The translations under genes and the position numbers were made by a program. Below, in pieces: positions 17,702-27,336 of a stretch of DNA of 64,000 nucleotides. The notes under the pieces are model-generated. The model did no database searches and was not told where the DNA came from. It worked only from the letters and a program-made list of their open reading frames with translations. Within the stretch, counting starts at the first letter, position 1; the number at the start of each line of letters is the position of its first letter. This DNA is from Nocardioides pocheonensis (GTDB lineage Bacteria; Actinomycetota; Actinomycetes; Propionibacteriales; Nocardioidaceae). The stretch covers positions 905,507-969,506 of the forward strand of contig NZ_RJSF01000040.1 in assembly GCF_003725535.1 (NCBI RefSeq), given 5' to 3'.

Positions 17702-18055
17702 TCAGATTGTCCCACGTTCACCGGCCGATGGCGGCTCTTCGCGTTCGGCGGGCGCGGATCCCTCGCCCAGCTCGGGGTGTGCGAAGCCCGGCAGGAAGGG
17801 GTCGGTGCCCTCGACGCGCGGGCTGGCGCTGTTCGCCATCACGACCGCGACGTAGGGCAGCACGAACGCCGCCGCGACGAGCACCCAGCGCAGCCAGCCG
17901 GGGCCGACCGCGACCGCGGCGACGAAGCACGCGGTGCGGATCGCCATCGAGATGATGTAGCGCCGCTCGCGGCTGCCGCGCTCGACGTCCGGGCTCTCGG
18001 GCGCGCTGGTGATCCGGACGACCTCCGGATCGCGCTTCCGATGTGCCACGGCCAT
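17702..18055 (-). CDS. DUF3099 family membrane protein
   Basis: A 117-residue protein with an N-terminal soluble stretch, the conserved RRYIISMAIRTACF block at about 32-45 entering one or two transmembrane helices (to about residue 75), then a Pro/Glu-rich tail. This is PF11298, an actinobacterial family of unknown function typically found beside SURF1, moaA and fabG as here. The TAGGAT hexamer at 18062-18067 is 6 nt upstream of the ATG. Confidence 0.85.
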   Translation of the reverse strand: MAVAHRKRDPEVVRITSAPESPDVERGSRERRYIISMAIRTACFVAAVAVGPGWLRWVLVAAAFVLPYVAVVMANSASPRVEGTDPFLPGFAHPELGEGSAPAEREEPPSAGERGTI

Positions 18056-18061
18056 CTGTCG

Positions 18062-18067
18062 ATCCTA
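18062..18067 (-). promoter_or_regulatory. Leaderless-type -10 hexamer for the DUF3099 gene
   Basis: TAGGAT on the minus strand, 6 nt before the ATG at 18055. Confidence 0.5.
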
Positions 18068-18108
18068 CGTCGGGTTCGGCGAGCGGCCACGCGTGGCATC
18101 CTTGGCCC

Positions 18109-18321
18109 ATGTCGAATCGCACCTATCGCGTCACCGAGATCGTCGGAACCTCCCCGGAGGGCATCGACCAGGCCGTCCGCAACGGCATCGAGCGCGCGGC
18201 CAGGACCCTGCGCCACATCGACTGGTTCGAGGTGACCCAGGTCCGCGGCCAGGTCAAGGACGGCGCGGTCGAGCACTTCCAGGTCGGCATCAAGGTCGGT
18301 TTCCGCCTCGAGGACGACTGA
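18109..18321 (+). CDS. Dodecin (flavin storage protein)
   Basis: 70 residues beginning MSNRTYRVTEIVGTSPEG, with HIDWFEVTQVRGQV in the middle and the closing strand FQVGIKVGFRLED. This is the complete dodecin fold, which assembles as a hollow dodecamer that binds flavin (or CoA) pairs around a conserved Trp (W in DWFEV). It buffers free FMN. The internal ATG at 18109 is chosen because the upstream in-frame extension shows no conservation-like pattern and overlaps the divergent DUF3099 promoter. Confidence 0.92.
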   Translation: MSNRTYRVTEIVGTSPEGIDQAVRNGIERAARTLRHIDWFEVTQVRGQVKDGAVEHFQVGIKVGFRLEDD

Positions 18322-18419
18322 CCCCTCACTTTGTCGGACCTCGACAACGGGATCGTCGATTGCTTGTGCGTTGCGTGCGCGCGTCGAGCACCGTTTGGAG
18401 GTAGCCGACAGCGGATCGC

Positions 18420-19136
<717 letters not shown>

Positions 19137-19137
19137 C

Positions 19138-19908
19138 ATGGGAATTCTCGACGGCAAGCGGATCCTGGTCACCGGCGTGACCATGGACAGCTCGATCGGC
19201 TTCGCGGTGGCGAAGGTGGCCCAGGAGCAGGGCGCCACCGTGCTGATCTCGAACTTCGGCCGGGCGCTGGGCATCACGCGCCGGATCGCCGCCCGGCTGC
19301 CGCAGCAGCCGCCCGTGCTCGAGCTGGACGTCACCGACGACGAGCACCTGGCGCAGCTGCCCGACCAGGTGCGCGAGCACGTCGACGGCCTCGACGGGGT
19401 GGTGCACTCGATCGCCTACGGCAACCCGGAGACGCTGCTCGGGGGCAAGTTCATGACGGGGCCCTGGCCCGACGTCGCCCAGGCCGTGCAGGTCTCGGCG
19501 TACTCCCTCGCCTCGCTGAGCAAGGCCTGCCTCCCGCTGATGCCGTCGGGTGGCTCGGTCGTCGGGCTGACCTTCGACGCCACGGTCGCGTGGCCGGCGT
19601 ACGACTGGATGGGCGTGGCGAAGGCGGCCCTCGAGTCGTGCTCGCGCTACCTGGCCCGCGACCTCGGCCCGCAGGGCGTGCGGGTCAACCTGGTCAGCGC
19701 CGGGCCCCTGAAGACCCTCGCGGCGAAGGCGATCGACGGCTTCGAGGCCATCGAGGAGAACTGGTCGGCGCGGTCACCGCTCGGCTGGGACGAGAACGAC
19801 CAGGAGCCGACCGCCAAGGCGGTCGTGGCGCTGCTCTCGGACTTCTTCCCGGCCACGACCGGCGAGATCGTGCACGTCGACGGCGGCTACCACGCGATGG
19901 GTGCCTGA
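19138..19908 (+). CDS. fabI: Enoyl-ACP reductase, InhA-like
   Basis: 256 residues. The N-terminus ILVTGVTMDSSIGFAVAK closely follows the InhA pattern, with AQEQGA after it. The catalytic pair is in PAYDWMGVAKAALES (Tyr and Lys, spaced YxxxxxxK). It reduces the trans-2 double bond of enoyl-ACP with NADH, the last step of each fatty-acid cycle. The ATG at 19138 is one base after the fabG stop and has a GGAATGGGG purine run before it. InhA-type sequence suggests possible isoniazid/ethionamide or triclosan sensitivity, which sequence alone cannot establish. Confidence 0.94.
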   Translation: MGILDGKRILVTGVTMDSSIGFAVAKVAQEQGATVLISNFGRALGITRRIAARLPQQPPVLELDVTDDEHLAQLPDQVREHVDGLDGVVHSIAYGNPETLLGGKFMTGPWPDVAQAVQVSAYSLASLSKACLPLMPSGGSVVGLTFDATVAWPAYDWMGVAKAALESCSRYLARDLGPQGVRVNLVSAGPLKTLAAKAIDGFEAIEENWSARSPLGWDENDQEPTAKAVVALLSDFFPATTGEIVHVDGGYHAMGA

Positions 19909-19955
19909 GCTCGCCGGCTGACGTATTCCGCTGGTCGGGCCATGAGCGTGGTCGG

Positions 19956-19961
19956 TAGGTT
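19956..19961 (+). promoter_or_regulatory. Leaderless-type -10 hexamer before the MFS exporter
   Basis: TAGGTT, 6 nt upstream of the GTG at 19968. Confidence 0.5.
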
Positions 19962-19967
19962 GCAGCG

Positions 19968-21368
19968 GTGACGGACCCGGACGACCTCCTCGTGCTCCGG
20001 TCCCGACGGGGTCGGCTGACGCTCGCGACCGTGATCCTCGGGTCGGGCATCGCCGGCCTGGACGGCAGCGTGGTCAACATCGCGGCCCGCACGATCGGCA
20101 CCGACCTCGACGCCTCGCTCGCCGACCTCCAGTGGGTGCTCAACGGCTACCTGCTGGCGCTGGCCTCCCTGATCCTCGTGGGCGGCTCGCTGGGAGACCG
20201 CCTGGGACGGCGCAAGGTCTACCTGATCGGCGTGGCGGCCTTCGGGGTCACCAGTGCACTGTGCGCCTTCGCCCAGTCGCCGAGCCAGCTGATCGCGGGT
20301 CGGGTGCTCCAGGGCGTGGCCGCGGCCCTGCTCACACCGGGCTCCCTGGCGATCATCGAGTCCGGGTTCCGCCGCGAGGACCGGCCGGCCGCGATCGGCA
20401 CCTGGGCCGGCCTGTCCGGGGTCGCGTTCGCGGTCGGGCCGCTGGTCGGCGGGTTCCTGCTCGAGCACGGGGGCTGGCGCTGGATCTTCGCGATCAACGT
20501 GCCGCTCTGCCTCTTGGTGCTGGTGCTCGGCCGCCAGGTGCCCGAGTCGCGCGACGACGAGGAAGCCGGCAGGTTCGACGTGCTCGGCGCCGTGGTCGGG
20601 GCGGCGGCCCTCGCCTCCCTCACGGCCGCGCTCACGTTCTGGCGGGACTGGTCGGCGCCGGTGGTGGTCGCCGCGGCGGTCGTGGTCGCCGGTCTCGTCG
20701 CAGCGTTCGTCGTGCTCGAGCGACGACCCGGTGCGATGGCGCCGGTGGAGCTGTTCGCCTCGCGCGTCTTCTCCGCCGCCAACCTGATGACGTTCCTGGT
20801 GTACGGCGCCCTCGGGGTGATGATCTTCCTGCTCGTCCTGCAGCTGCAGGTCACCTCCGGCTACAGCCCGCTCGAGGCCGGTCTGGCGACGCTGCCGACG
20901 ACCGTGGTGATGCTCCTGTTCTCCTCCCGGGCGGCCGTGGTCGCCGCGCGCACGGGCCCGCGACTGCCGATGACCGTCGGACCGCTCGTCGGCGCGGCCG
21001 GGGCGGTGCCGCTGGCCTTCATCGGCCCGCACGCGTCGTACGTCGTCCACGTGCTGCCGGGCATGGTGGTGTTCGCCGTCGGGCTGACGATGCTGGTCTC
21101 GCCCCTCACCGCGGCCGTCCTCGACGCTGCTCCGGACCGGCACGCCGGCGTCGCGAGCGGGATCAACAACGCGGTCGCCCGCGCCGGTTCGCTGCTCGCC
21201 GTGGCGGCGATCCCTGCCCTGGTCGGCCTGAGCGGCGAGGACTACCGTCGGCCGAGCGTGCTCACCGACGGCTTCCGGTCCGGGCTGCTCGTCTGCGCCG
21301 CGCTGCTGGCCGCCGGCGGGATCGTCTCGTGGTACGGCCTGCGATCGACGACTCAGCCGTCCGGTTGA
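19968..21368 (+). CDS. MFS transporter, DHA2 (14-helix) family
   Basis: A 466-residue polytopic protein. MFS motif A appears as GSLGDRLGRRKV (about 63-74), motif C as GLSGVAFAVGPLVGG, and the early helix carries LDGSVVNIA, the DHA2 motif D1 equivalent. It has about fourteen hydrophobic segments. It is probably a proton-driven exporter of drugs or a metabolite. No regulator is adjacent, so the substrate is unknown. Start GTG. Confidence 0.88.
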   Translation: MTDPDDLLVLRSRRGRLTLATVILGSGIAGLDGSVVNIAARTIGTDLDASLADLQWVLNGYLLALASLILVGGSLGDRLGRRKVYLIGVAAFGVTSALCAFAQSPSQLIAGRVLQGVAAALLTPGSLAIIESGFRREDRPAAIGTWAGLSGVAFAVGPLVGGFLLEHGGWRWIFAINVPLCLLVLVLGRQVPESRDDEEAGRFDVLGAVVGAAALASLTAALTFWRDWSAPVVVAAAVVVAGLVAAFVVLERRPGAMAPVELFASRVFSAANLMTFLVYGALGVMIFLLVLQLQVTSGYSPLEAGLATLPTTVVMLLFSSRAAVVAARTGPRLPMTVGPLVGAAGAVPLAFIGPHASYVVHVLPGMVVFAVGLTMLVSPLTAAVLDAAPDRHAGVASGINNAVARAGSLLAVAAIPALVGLSGEDYRRPSVLTDGFRSGLLVCAALLAAGGIVSWYGLRSTTQPSG

Positions 21369-21426
21369 CGCAGATCACCCGTCGGTGCCATGACAACGGC
21401 TTCGACGCCCTGCCAGAGTTGCCACT

Positions 21427-21957
21427 GTGAGGGAGGACGTACGCCGGCTGATGGTGATGCGCCACGCCAAGGCCGAGCCGGTCGCTGCGTCGGACCACGC
21501 TCGCCGGCTCGTCGAGCGTGGCCGCCAGGATGCCGCAGAGGCCGGCCAGTGGGCGCGTGCGCAGGGAGTGCTCCCCGACCACGCCTTCGTCTCGACCGCC
21601 GCCCGGGCCCACGAGACCTGGATGTCCTTCAGCTCCGGGGCGGCGCTCGACCTCGAGCCCGAGCTGGACGCCGGGCTCTACTCCGCCGGCCCCGACTCCG
21701 CGCTCGAGGTGCTCCGCAGCGCGCCGCCCTCGGCCGCGACCGTGATGGTCGTGGGGCACAACCCGACGATGGCGCACCTGGTGCACCTCCTCGACGACGG
21801 GCGCGCGGAGCCGACTGCCTTCGCGCAGATCGGCGCGGGCTTCCCGACCTCTGCCGTGGCCGTCCTGGAGGTCGCCGGCGACTGGGCCGACCTGGAAGTG
21901 GCGGCGGCACGGATCGCCCTGGTCCACATCGGACGCAGCGGCTCGGCCCGCGACTGA
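21427..21957 (+). CDS. SixA-like histidine phosphatase
   Basis: A 176-residue phosphoglycerate-mutase-fold phosphatase. The phospho-accepting histidine is in VMRHAKAEP (residues about 10-18), and the second catalytic histidine in MVVGHNPTMAHLV. A short insert-free fold is the SixA subgroup, whose E. coli member dephosphorylates phosphohistidine. No histidine-kinase partner is present nearby. Start GTG at 21427; CAGAGT lies 7 nt upstream. Confidence 0.85.
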   Translation: MREDVRRLMVMRHAKAEPVAASDHARRLVERGRQDAAEAGQWARAQGVLPDHAFVSTAARAHETWMSFSSGAALDLEPELDAGLYSAGPDSALEVLRSAPPSAATVMVVGHNPTMAHLVHLLDDGRAEPTAFAQIGAGFPTSAVAVLEVAGDWADLEVAAARIALVHIGRSGSARD

Positions 21958-21958
21958 G

Positions 21959-23218
21959 TCAGTCGAGCGGCGGCGCGGGCGTGACGATCCCGGCGGCGGC
22001 GTCCGCGGCCTCGATCTCCTCGCGGCTGATCCCGAGCAGGTACATGACGGTGTCCAGGTAGGGCACGTTCACCGCGGTGTGTGCCGCCTGCTGCACCACC
22101 GGCTTGGCGTTGAAGGCGATCCCGAGACCCGCGGCGCTGAGCATGTCCAGGTCGTTGGCGCCGTCGCCGATCGCGATCGTCGCCGCCTCCGGTACGCCGG
22201 CCTCGGCGGCGAACCGCCGCAGGGCGCGCGCCTTGCCGGCCCGGTCGACGACCTCGCCGACGACCCGACCGGTGAGCTTGCCGTCGACGATCTCCAGCTC
22301 GTTGGCGGCCGAGAAGTCGATGCCGAGGTCGGCCGCCAGCCGGTCGGTGATCTGGCTGAAGCCGCCGGAGACGATCGCGAACCGGTAGCCGAGCCGCTTG
22401 AGGGTGCGCACCGTGGTGCGGGCGCCGGGGGAGAGCACCAGGTCGTCGTACACCTGGTCCAGGCAGGACGCGTCGACGCCCTCGAGCAGCGCCACCCGCT
22501 CGCGCAGGCTCTCGGCGAAGTCGAGCTCACCGCGCATCGCCGCCTCGGTGACCCGGGCGACCTCGGCCTCGCACCCGGCGTGCGCGGCGAGCATCTCGAT
22601 CACCTCGCCCTGGATCAGCGTGGAGTCGACGTCCATGACGATCAGCCGCATCCCGCGACGGAGCAGGTCGGCGGACTGCACCGCGACGTCGACGCCCTGG
22701 AGTGCCGCCTCGGCCGAGAGGATCGCGCGCAGCCGCTCGGGTGCTGCCCCGGAGACGTGCAGGTCGATCGCGGTGACGGGGTAGCGCGCCATCCGCTCGA
22801 TCCGGTCGATGTTGGCGCCCGTGTCCGCGATCCGTCCGGCGATGGCGGCCACCGCGCTCGAGCGCAGCGGGGACCCGAGCACGGTCACGTGGCTGCGTCC
22901 CTCGGGACGTGAGCGGTTGTCGCCGGCGCCCTTCTCGACCTCGACGCTCATGTCGAGCCCGGCGGCCACCTGCTGGACCGCGTCGCGCAGCGCCTTCCAG
23001 TCGCGGGGCTCGCTGACCAGCAGACCCAGGACGAGACGCCGCCGCAGCACGATCTGCTCGATGTCGAGGACCTCGACGTTGAAGCCGGCGAGGGTGCTGA
23101 AGACCGTGGAGGTCACGCCGGGCCGGTCCTTGCCGGTCAGCGTGATCAGCACCGTCTTGGGCCGGGACGTGCCCTCCGGGGCGCGGTGCTGAGGCGTCGG
23201 ATCGCTGCGCTCGGTCAT
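21959..23218 (-). CDS. serB: Phosphoserine phosphatase with N-terminal ACT domains
   Basis: 419 residues. An N-terminal regulatory part (to about residue 190) contains ACT-type sequence starting TVLITLTGKDRPGVT. The HAD phosphatase domain follows: VMDVDSTLIQGEVIEML holds the nucleophile aspartate and the serine-binding glutamate, and GDGANDLDML holds the metal site. This architecture is that of mycobacterial SerB2, which is inhibited by serine through ACT domains. It makes L-serine from phosphoserine. The ATG overlaps the upstream gene's stop (ATGA). Confidence 0.94.
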   Translation of the reverse strand: MTERSDPTPQHRAPEGTSRPKTVLITLTGKDRPGVTSTVFSTLAGFNVEVLDIEQIVLRRRLVLGLLVSEPRDWKALRDAVQQVAAGLDMSVEVEKGAGDNRSRPEGRSHVTVLGSPLRSSAVAAIAGRIADTGANIDRIERMARYPVTAIDLHVSGAAPERLRAILSAEAALQGVDVAVQSADLLRRGMRLIVMDVDSTLIQGEVIEMLAAHAGCEAEVARVTEAAMRGELDFAESLRERVALLEGVDASCLDQVYDDLVLSPGARTTVRTLKRLGYRFAIVSGGFSQITDRLAADLGIDFSAANELEIVDGKLTGRVVGEVVDRAGKARALRRFAAEAGVPEAATIAIGDGANDLDMLSAAGLGIAFNAKPVVQQAAHTAVNVPYLDTVMYLLGISREEIEAADAAAGIVTPAPPLD

Positions 23219-23940
23219 GACGCAGTGAGGCTATCGGAGCAGACGGCCACGATCGCCCGGCGGGCCGCGCGGTCCAGATCGGTGAGACAGCGCCGCCGCT
23301 CCGCGATCTCGTACGCCGACGCGGCACCCCCGTCGTCGTCCAGCGCCAGCTCGGCGATCTGCAGGCAGAGCACCGCCCGGTCGAGGTCCTCCGCCGCCCG
23401 TGGGGGGACGCCCGGCGGGAGGGTCAGCGGCGGGCGGTGGCGCACGTTCATCAGCAGGTCGGGGATCTCCGGCTGCCAGGAGGCGACGTCGAGGCGGGTG
23501 AGCTCGGCCGTGGTCGTGACCAGGGCCTGGCGCAGCTGGCGGCCCTCCTCCGAGGGGTCCGGCGGAGGAGCGGGCTCCGCCGCCGCCGACTGCCAGAGCA
23601 CGGTGCGAGCGTCGAGCGTGGGCACGAGCCCGCGCCCGGTACCGGCCAGCGCGACGGCCTCGCCGGCCTCGAGGGCGAGCGCGTTGAACGCACTCGGCCC
23701 GCGCAACCCGAGCAGGTCGCCGGCGACGGGCAGGGCGAGCGCCGCCCTCGTGCCGGAGGCCCGCAGGACGGCCGCAGGCAGCTCGACGAGCGTCGTCGCG
23801 TCGCCGGGATGCGGCCAGTCGACCACGAGGTGCTGCGGGTCGCTGCCGCGGACCGCCTCGGCGAAGTCGTCGGGTCCGACGGAGCCCCGCAGGCACGCGT
23901 TCAGCCACAGCGCGAGCGCGGCGCTCCGGGGAAGGGACAC
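23215..23940 (-). CDS. Conserved actinobacterial protein coupled to serB
   Basis: A 241-residue soluble protein I do not recognise by function. It begins SLPRSAALALWLNACL, with an LVVDWPHP block in the first third and a Pro-rich linker (about 125-135) before a helical C-terminal half ending in a charged helix. It overlaps serB by four bases (ATGA), so the two are translationally coupled, which suggests a shared role or shared dosage. The start GTG has TACCCT 6 nt upstream. Confidence 0.75.
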   Translation of the reverse strand: MSLPRSAALALWLNACLRGSVGPDDFAEAVRGSDPQHLVVDWPHPGDATTLVELPAAVLRASGTRAALALPVAGDLLGLRGPSAFNALALEAGEAVALAGTGRGLVPTLDARTVLWQSAAAEPAPPPDPSEEGRQLRQALVTTTAELTRLDVASWQPEIPDLLMNVRHRPPLTLPPGVPPRAAEDLDRAVLCLQIAELALDDDGGAASAYEIAERRRCLTDLDRAARRAIVAVCSDSLTAS

Positions 23941-23946
23941 GCGTCG

Positions 23947-23952
23947 AGGGTA
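23947..23952 (-). promoter_or_regulatory. Leaderless-type -10 hexamer for the serB operon
   Basis: TACCCT on the minus strand, 6 nt before the GTG at 23940. A TAGGTT at 23960-23965 on the plus strand could be the -10 of the divergent ABC gene, so the two promoters overlap. Confidence 0.5.
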
Positions 23953-24036
23953 GTCACGCTAGGTTGTCACGGAACCGCCCGGGCGGCCGTCCGTCGCCCG
24001 ACACCTTGCCCGCAGCCGCCATGCACCGAGGGATCC

Positions 24037-24837
24037 ATGAGCACCGTTCTCGAACTTGCCGATGTCACCGTGCGGCGAGGTCAGGCGACGTTGCTGGACC
24101 AGGTCAGCTGGACGGTCCAGGAGGACGAGCGCTGGGTGATCCTCGGCCCCAACGGTGCCGGCAAGACCACCCTGGTCCAGCTGTGCTCGGCGCAGATCCA
24201 CCCGACCAGCGGCGTCGCCGGCATCCTGGGCGAGGTGCTCGGAACCGTCGACGTCTTCGACCTGCGGCCCCGGATCGGCTACACCAGTGCCGCGGTGGCC
24301 GAGCGGATCCCGCGTGACGAGCTCGTGCGTGACGTGGTCGTGTCCGCGTCGTACGGCGTGGTGGGGCGCTGGCGCGAGCACTACGACGAGCTGGACCACG
24401 ACCGCGCCCGGGCGCTGCTCGTCGAGGTCGGCGCCGGCAAGCTGCTCGACCGCACCTTCGGCACCCTCAGCGAGGGCGAACGCAAGCGGGTGCAGATCGC
24501 GCGCTCGCTGATGACCGACCCCGAGCTGCTCATCCTCGACGAGCCGGCCGCGGGTCTCGACCTCGGCGGTCGCGAGGACCTCGTGTCGACGATGACCGTC
24601 CTGGCCAACGACGCACTTTCGCCCGCGATCGTCCTGGTCTCCCACCACGTCGAGGAGATCCCGCCCGGGTTCACCCACGCCCTGATGCTCCGCGAGGGAC
24701 GGGTCATGGCGCAGGGCCCGATGGCCGAGGTGATGACGGCGCAGAACCTCACCCTGACGTTCGGCATGAGCCTGATGCTCACCTACGAGGACGGCCGGTA
24801 CGCCGCCCGCCGCCGCACCCGTCGCCACGTCGGCTGA
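24037..24837 (+). CDS. Orphan ABC ATP-binding protein
   Basis: A 266-residue single ABC domain: GPNGAGKTT Walker A near 39-47, signature LSEGERKR, Walker B ELLILDEPAAGLD, H-loop VLVSHHVEEIP. No permease gene is adjacent. A gene of this kind lies next to serB in mycobacteria as well (Rv3041c beside serB2, from memory), so the linkage is old. The PhrA/ModF-like sequence leaves transport in doubt. ATG with a GAGGGAT Shine-Dalgarno. Confidence 0.85.
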   Translation: MSTVLELADVTVRRGQATLLDQVSWTVQEDERWVILGPNGAGKTTLVQLCSAQIHPTSGVAGILGEVLGTVDVFDLRPRIGYTSAAVAERIPRDELVRDVVVSASYGVVGRWREHYDELDHDRARALLVEVGAGKLLDRTFGTLSEGERKRVQIARSLMTDPELLILDEPAAGLDLGGREDLVSTMTVLANDALSPAIVLVSHHVEEIPPGFTHALMLREGRVMAQGPMAEVMTAQNLTLTFGMSLMLTYEDGRYAARRRTRRHVG

Positions 24838-24877
24838 GGCCGTGTGCCGAACCGCTCCGGCCACTGGGCGGCTTGGA

Positions 24878-24883
24878 TAGGGT
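24878..24883 (+). promoter_or_regulatory. Leaderless-type -10 hexamer before the NfeD gene
   Basis: TAGGGT, 6 nt upstream of the ATG at 24890; the likely promoter of the NfeD-SPFH-TauE run. Confidence 0.55.
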
Positions 24884-24889
24884 CGTTCC

Positions 24890-25351
24890 ATGGACTGGTT
24901 CCGCGATCACCTCTGGGAGACCTGGCTGATGATCGCCGTCGCCCTCGGGGTCCTGGAGCTGCTCAGCACCGACCTGATCCTGATCATGCTCGCCGGCGGT
25001 GCGCTGGTCGGCATGGTCGTGGCGCTGTTCGGCGTACCGGTCGGCGTGCAGATCGTGCTCGCGCTCGCCACGGCCGTCGGACTGCTCGCCGTGATCCGGC
25101 CGGGCATGGTGCACCGCCTCCACGCGGGCCCCACGCTGCGCACCGGCGCCGATGCCCTCATCGGTCAGCGGGGCTACGTCCTCGAGCCGATGTCGCACGC
25201 CGCGCCCGGCCGCGTGAAGATCGGCGGAGAGGTCTGGTCCGCGAAGCCCTACGACGAGGACGACCAGATCGAAGCCGGTACGACGGTCGACGTGGTGTCG
25301 ATCAAGGGCGCCACCGCCTATGTCCTGCGCACCCATCAGCTGGAAGCCTGA
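24890..25351 (+). CDS. NfeD family membrane protein
   Basis: 153 residues: two or three transmembrane helices in the first 75 residues, then a small beta-barrel (OB-fold) domain containing LIGQRGYVLEPMSHAAPGRV and ending VVSIKGATAYV. NfeD proteins pair with SPFH/stomatin proteins in membrane microdomains, and the SPFH gene follows 62 bases downstream here, so they very likely work together. Confidence 0.9.
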   Translation: MDWFRDHLWETWLMIAVALGVLELLSTDLILIMLAGGALVGMVVALFGVPVGVQIVLALATAVGLLAVIRPGMVHRLHAGPTLRTGADALIGQRGYVLEPMSHAAPGRVKIGGEVWSAKPYDEDDQIEAGTTVDVVSIKGATAYVLRTHQLEA

Positions 25352-25413
25352 GCCCAGGGGCGACCACCGACCACCCATCGAGCCCACCCGGGCTCCCGAT
25401 CAGAGGAAACCGC

Positions 25414-26556
25414 ATGCCGTTCGTGTTCGCGTTCTTCGTGGTGCTCGTGCTCTTCGCGACCCTGGTGCTCGCCCGGACCATCCGGATCGTGCCGCAGGCG
25501 CGGGCCGGCATCGTCGAGCGCTTCGGGAAGTACCGTGCCACCCTGCAGCCGGGGCTGAACATCGTGACCCCGTTCGTCGACCGCGTGCGGTACGTGATCG
25601 ACATGCGCGAGCAGGTGGTCTCGTTCCCGCCGCAGCCGGTGATCACCGAGGACAACCTCGTGGTCTCGATCGACACGGTCATCTACTTCCAGGTGACCGA
25701 CCCGGTCGCTGCGACGTACGAGATCGCCAACTACATCCAGGCCATCGAGCAGCTCACCATGACCACGCTGCGCAACATCGTCGGCGGCATGGACCTCGAG
25801 CAGACGCTGACCTCGCGTGAGGACATCAACCGAGGACTCTCCAGCGTGCTCGACGAGGCCACCGGTCGCTGGGGCGTGCGCGTCGGACGCGTCGAGATCA
25901 AGGGGATCGACCCGCCGCCGTCGATCAAGGACTCGATGGAGAAGCAGATGCGCGCCGACCGCGACAAGCGGGCCGCCATCCTGACCGCCGAGGGCCAGCG
26001 CCAGTCGGCGATCCTGACCGCCGAGGGCAACAAGCAAGCAGCCATCCTCAACGCCGAGGGCAACCGCGAGGCCGTGATCCTGCGCGCCCAGGCCGACCGC
26101 GAGTCGGCGATCCTCCGGGCCCAGGGCGAGGGGCAGGCGATCCAGACGGTGTTCCAGGCGATCCACGACGGGCAGCCGGACCAGGCACTGCTGGCCTACC
26201 AGTACCTCCAGATGATGCCGAAGATCGCCGAGGGCGACGCCAACAAGGTGTGGGTGGTGCCGTCCGAGATCACCAAGGCGCTCGAGGGCCTGGGGTCGGC
26301 GGTCCACGAGGTGTCCGGGATCCCGAAGCACACCGGCGGCCCGCGCACCAGGGTCGACATGGGCTCCATGGAGCGGGTGGAGGTCGGCGGCAGCGACCCG
26401 TCGCTGTCGAAGGCACACCAGGACGTCAAGGACGCGATCGCCGCTGCGGAGGCCTCCGCGGCGGGCGGGCCGATCAGCACTCCGACCGCCGATGCGCCGA
26501 GCAGCGACGCACCCGACGCAGCACCGCCCGCGGCGGGACCGCCCAGCGCCGGATGA
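25414..26556 (+). CDS. SPFH/band 7 membrane protein (stomatin/QmcA type)
   Basis: 380 residues. One N-terminal transmembrane helix (about 2-20), then the SPFH domain (FGKYRATLQPGLNIVTPFVD to about residue 180), then a helix built from repeated AILTAEG/AILNAEG/VILRAQ/AILRAQG units at about residues 190-235, which form the coiled oligomerisation arm. The tail from about 320 is disordered and rich in Ala/Ser/Pro/Asp. It probably scaffolds membrane microdomains with the preceding NfeD. A GAGGAAA Shine-Dalgarno precedes the ATG. Confidence 0.9.
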   Translation: MPFVFAFFVVLVLFATLVLARTIRIVPQARAGIVERFGKYRATLQPGLNIVTPFVDRVRYVIDMREQVVSFPPQPVITEDNLVVSIDTVIYFQVTDPVAATYEIANYIQAIEQLTMTTLRNIVGGMDLEQTLTSREDINRGLSSVLDEATGRWGVRVGRVEIKGIDPPPSIKDSMEKQMRADRDKRAAILTAEGQRQSAILTAEGNKQAAILNAEGNREAVILRAQADRESAILRAQGEGQAIQTVFQAIHDGQPDQALLAYQYLQMMPKIAEGDANKVWVVPSEITKALEGLGSAVHEVSGIPKHTGGPRTRVDMGSMERVEVGGSDPSLSKAHQDVKDAIAAAEASAAGGPISTPTADAPSSDAPDAAPPAAGPPSAG

Positions 26557-27323
26557 TCTCCTCGTTCTGGGAGGCCGTTCTCGTCCTCCTGGGCGGGGTG
26601 TGGGCCGGGACGATCAACACGATCGTCGGGTCCGGCACGCTGGTGTCGTTCCCGATCCTCGTCGCCGTCGGGCTGCCGCCCGTCACCGCGAACGTCTCGA
26701 ACTCCGTGGGCCTGGTCCCCGGCTCGCTCACCGGGGCCTGGGGCTACCGGCGCGAGCTGCAGGGCCAGGGGCACCGCCTGCGCTGGCTGATGCCGGCCAC
26801 GACGCTCGGCGGCATCCTCGGTGCGGTGCTGCTGCTCCGGCTGCCGTCGGCGGCGTTCGAGGCCGTGGTGCCTGTGCTGATCGGGCTCGGGGTGCTGCTG
26901 GTCGTGCTCGGTCCCCGGATCCAGCGCGCGGTGGCAGCCCACCACGAGGAGCGTGGCGGGCTGCCCGAGCGCGGCGCGTGGTGGGTGTGGCCGGCGGTGT
27001 TCGGGACCGGTGTGTACGGCGGCTACTTCGGCGCCGCACAGGGCGTGCTGCTGATGGCGGTCTTCGGCATCGGCGTCGACGACCACGTGCAGCGCCACAA
27101 CGCGGTCAAGAACGTGCTCGCGGCGCTGGTCAACGCCGTGGCCGCCGTCGTGTTCATCCTCGTGACCCACGTCGACTGGCTGGCCGCGGTCCTGGTCGGG
27201 GCGGGCGCGATCATCGGCGGTCTGATCGGCGCCTCGGTGGGACGCCGGCTCTCCGCGACGCTGCTCCGCGGTGTGATCGTCGTGGTCGGTGTCGTCGCGC
27301 TGGTGGCGTTCGTGGTGCGTTGA
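26553..27323 (+). CDS. TauE/SafE family anion permease
   Basis: 256 residues, about eight transmembrane helices. It has the family's duplicated pattern: GGVWAGTINTIVGSGTLVSFP in the first half and GVYGGYFGAAQGVLLM in the second. The family exports sulfite, sulfoacetate or related organic anions. The ATG overlaps the SPFH stop by four bases (ATGA), so it is coupled to the membrane-microdomain genes; the reason is not apparent. Confidence 0.87.
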   Translation: MISSFWEAVLVLLGGVWAGTINTIVGSGTLVSFPILVAVGLPPVTANVSNSVGLVPGSLTGAWGYRRELQGQGHRLRWLMPATTLGGILGAVLLLRLPSAAFEAVVPVLIGLGVLLVVLGPRIQRAVAAHHEERGGLPERGAWWVWPAVFGTGVYGGYFGAAQGVLLMAVFGIGVDDHVQRHNAVKNVLAALVNAVAAVVFILVTHVDWLAAVLVGAGAIIGGLIGASVGRRLSATLLRGVIVVVGVVALVAFVVR

Positions 27324-27336
27324 GGAACGGCGAGTC

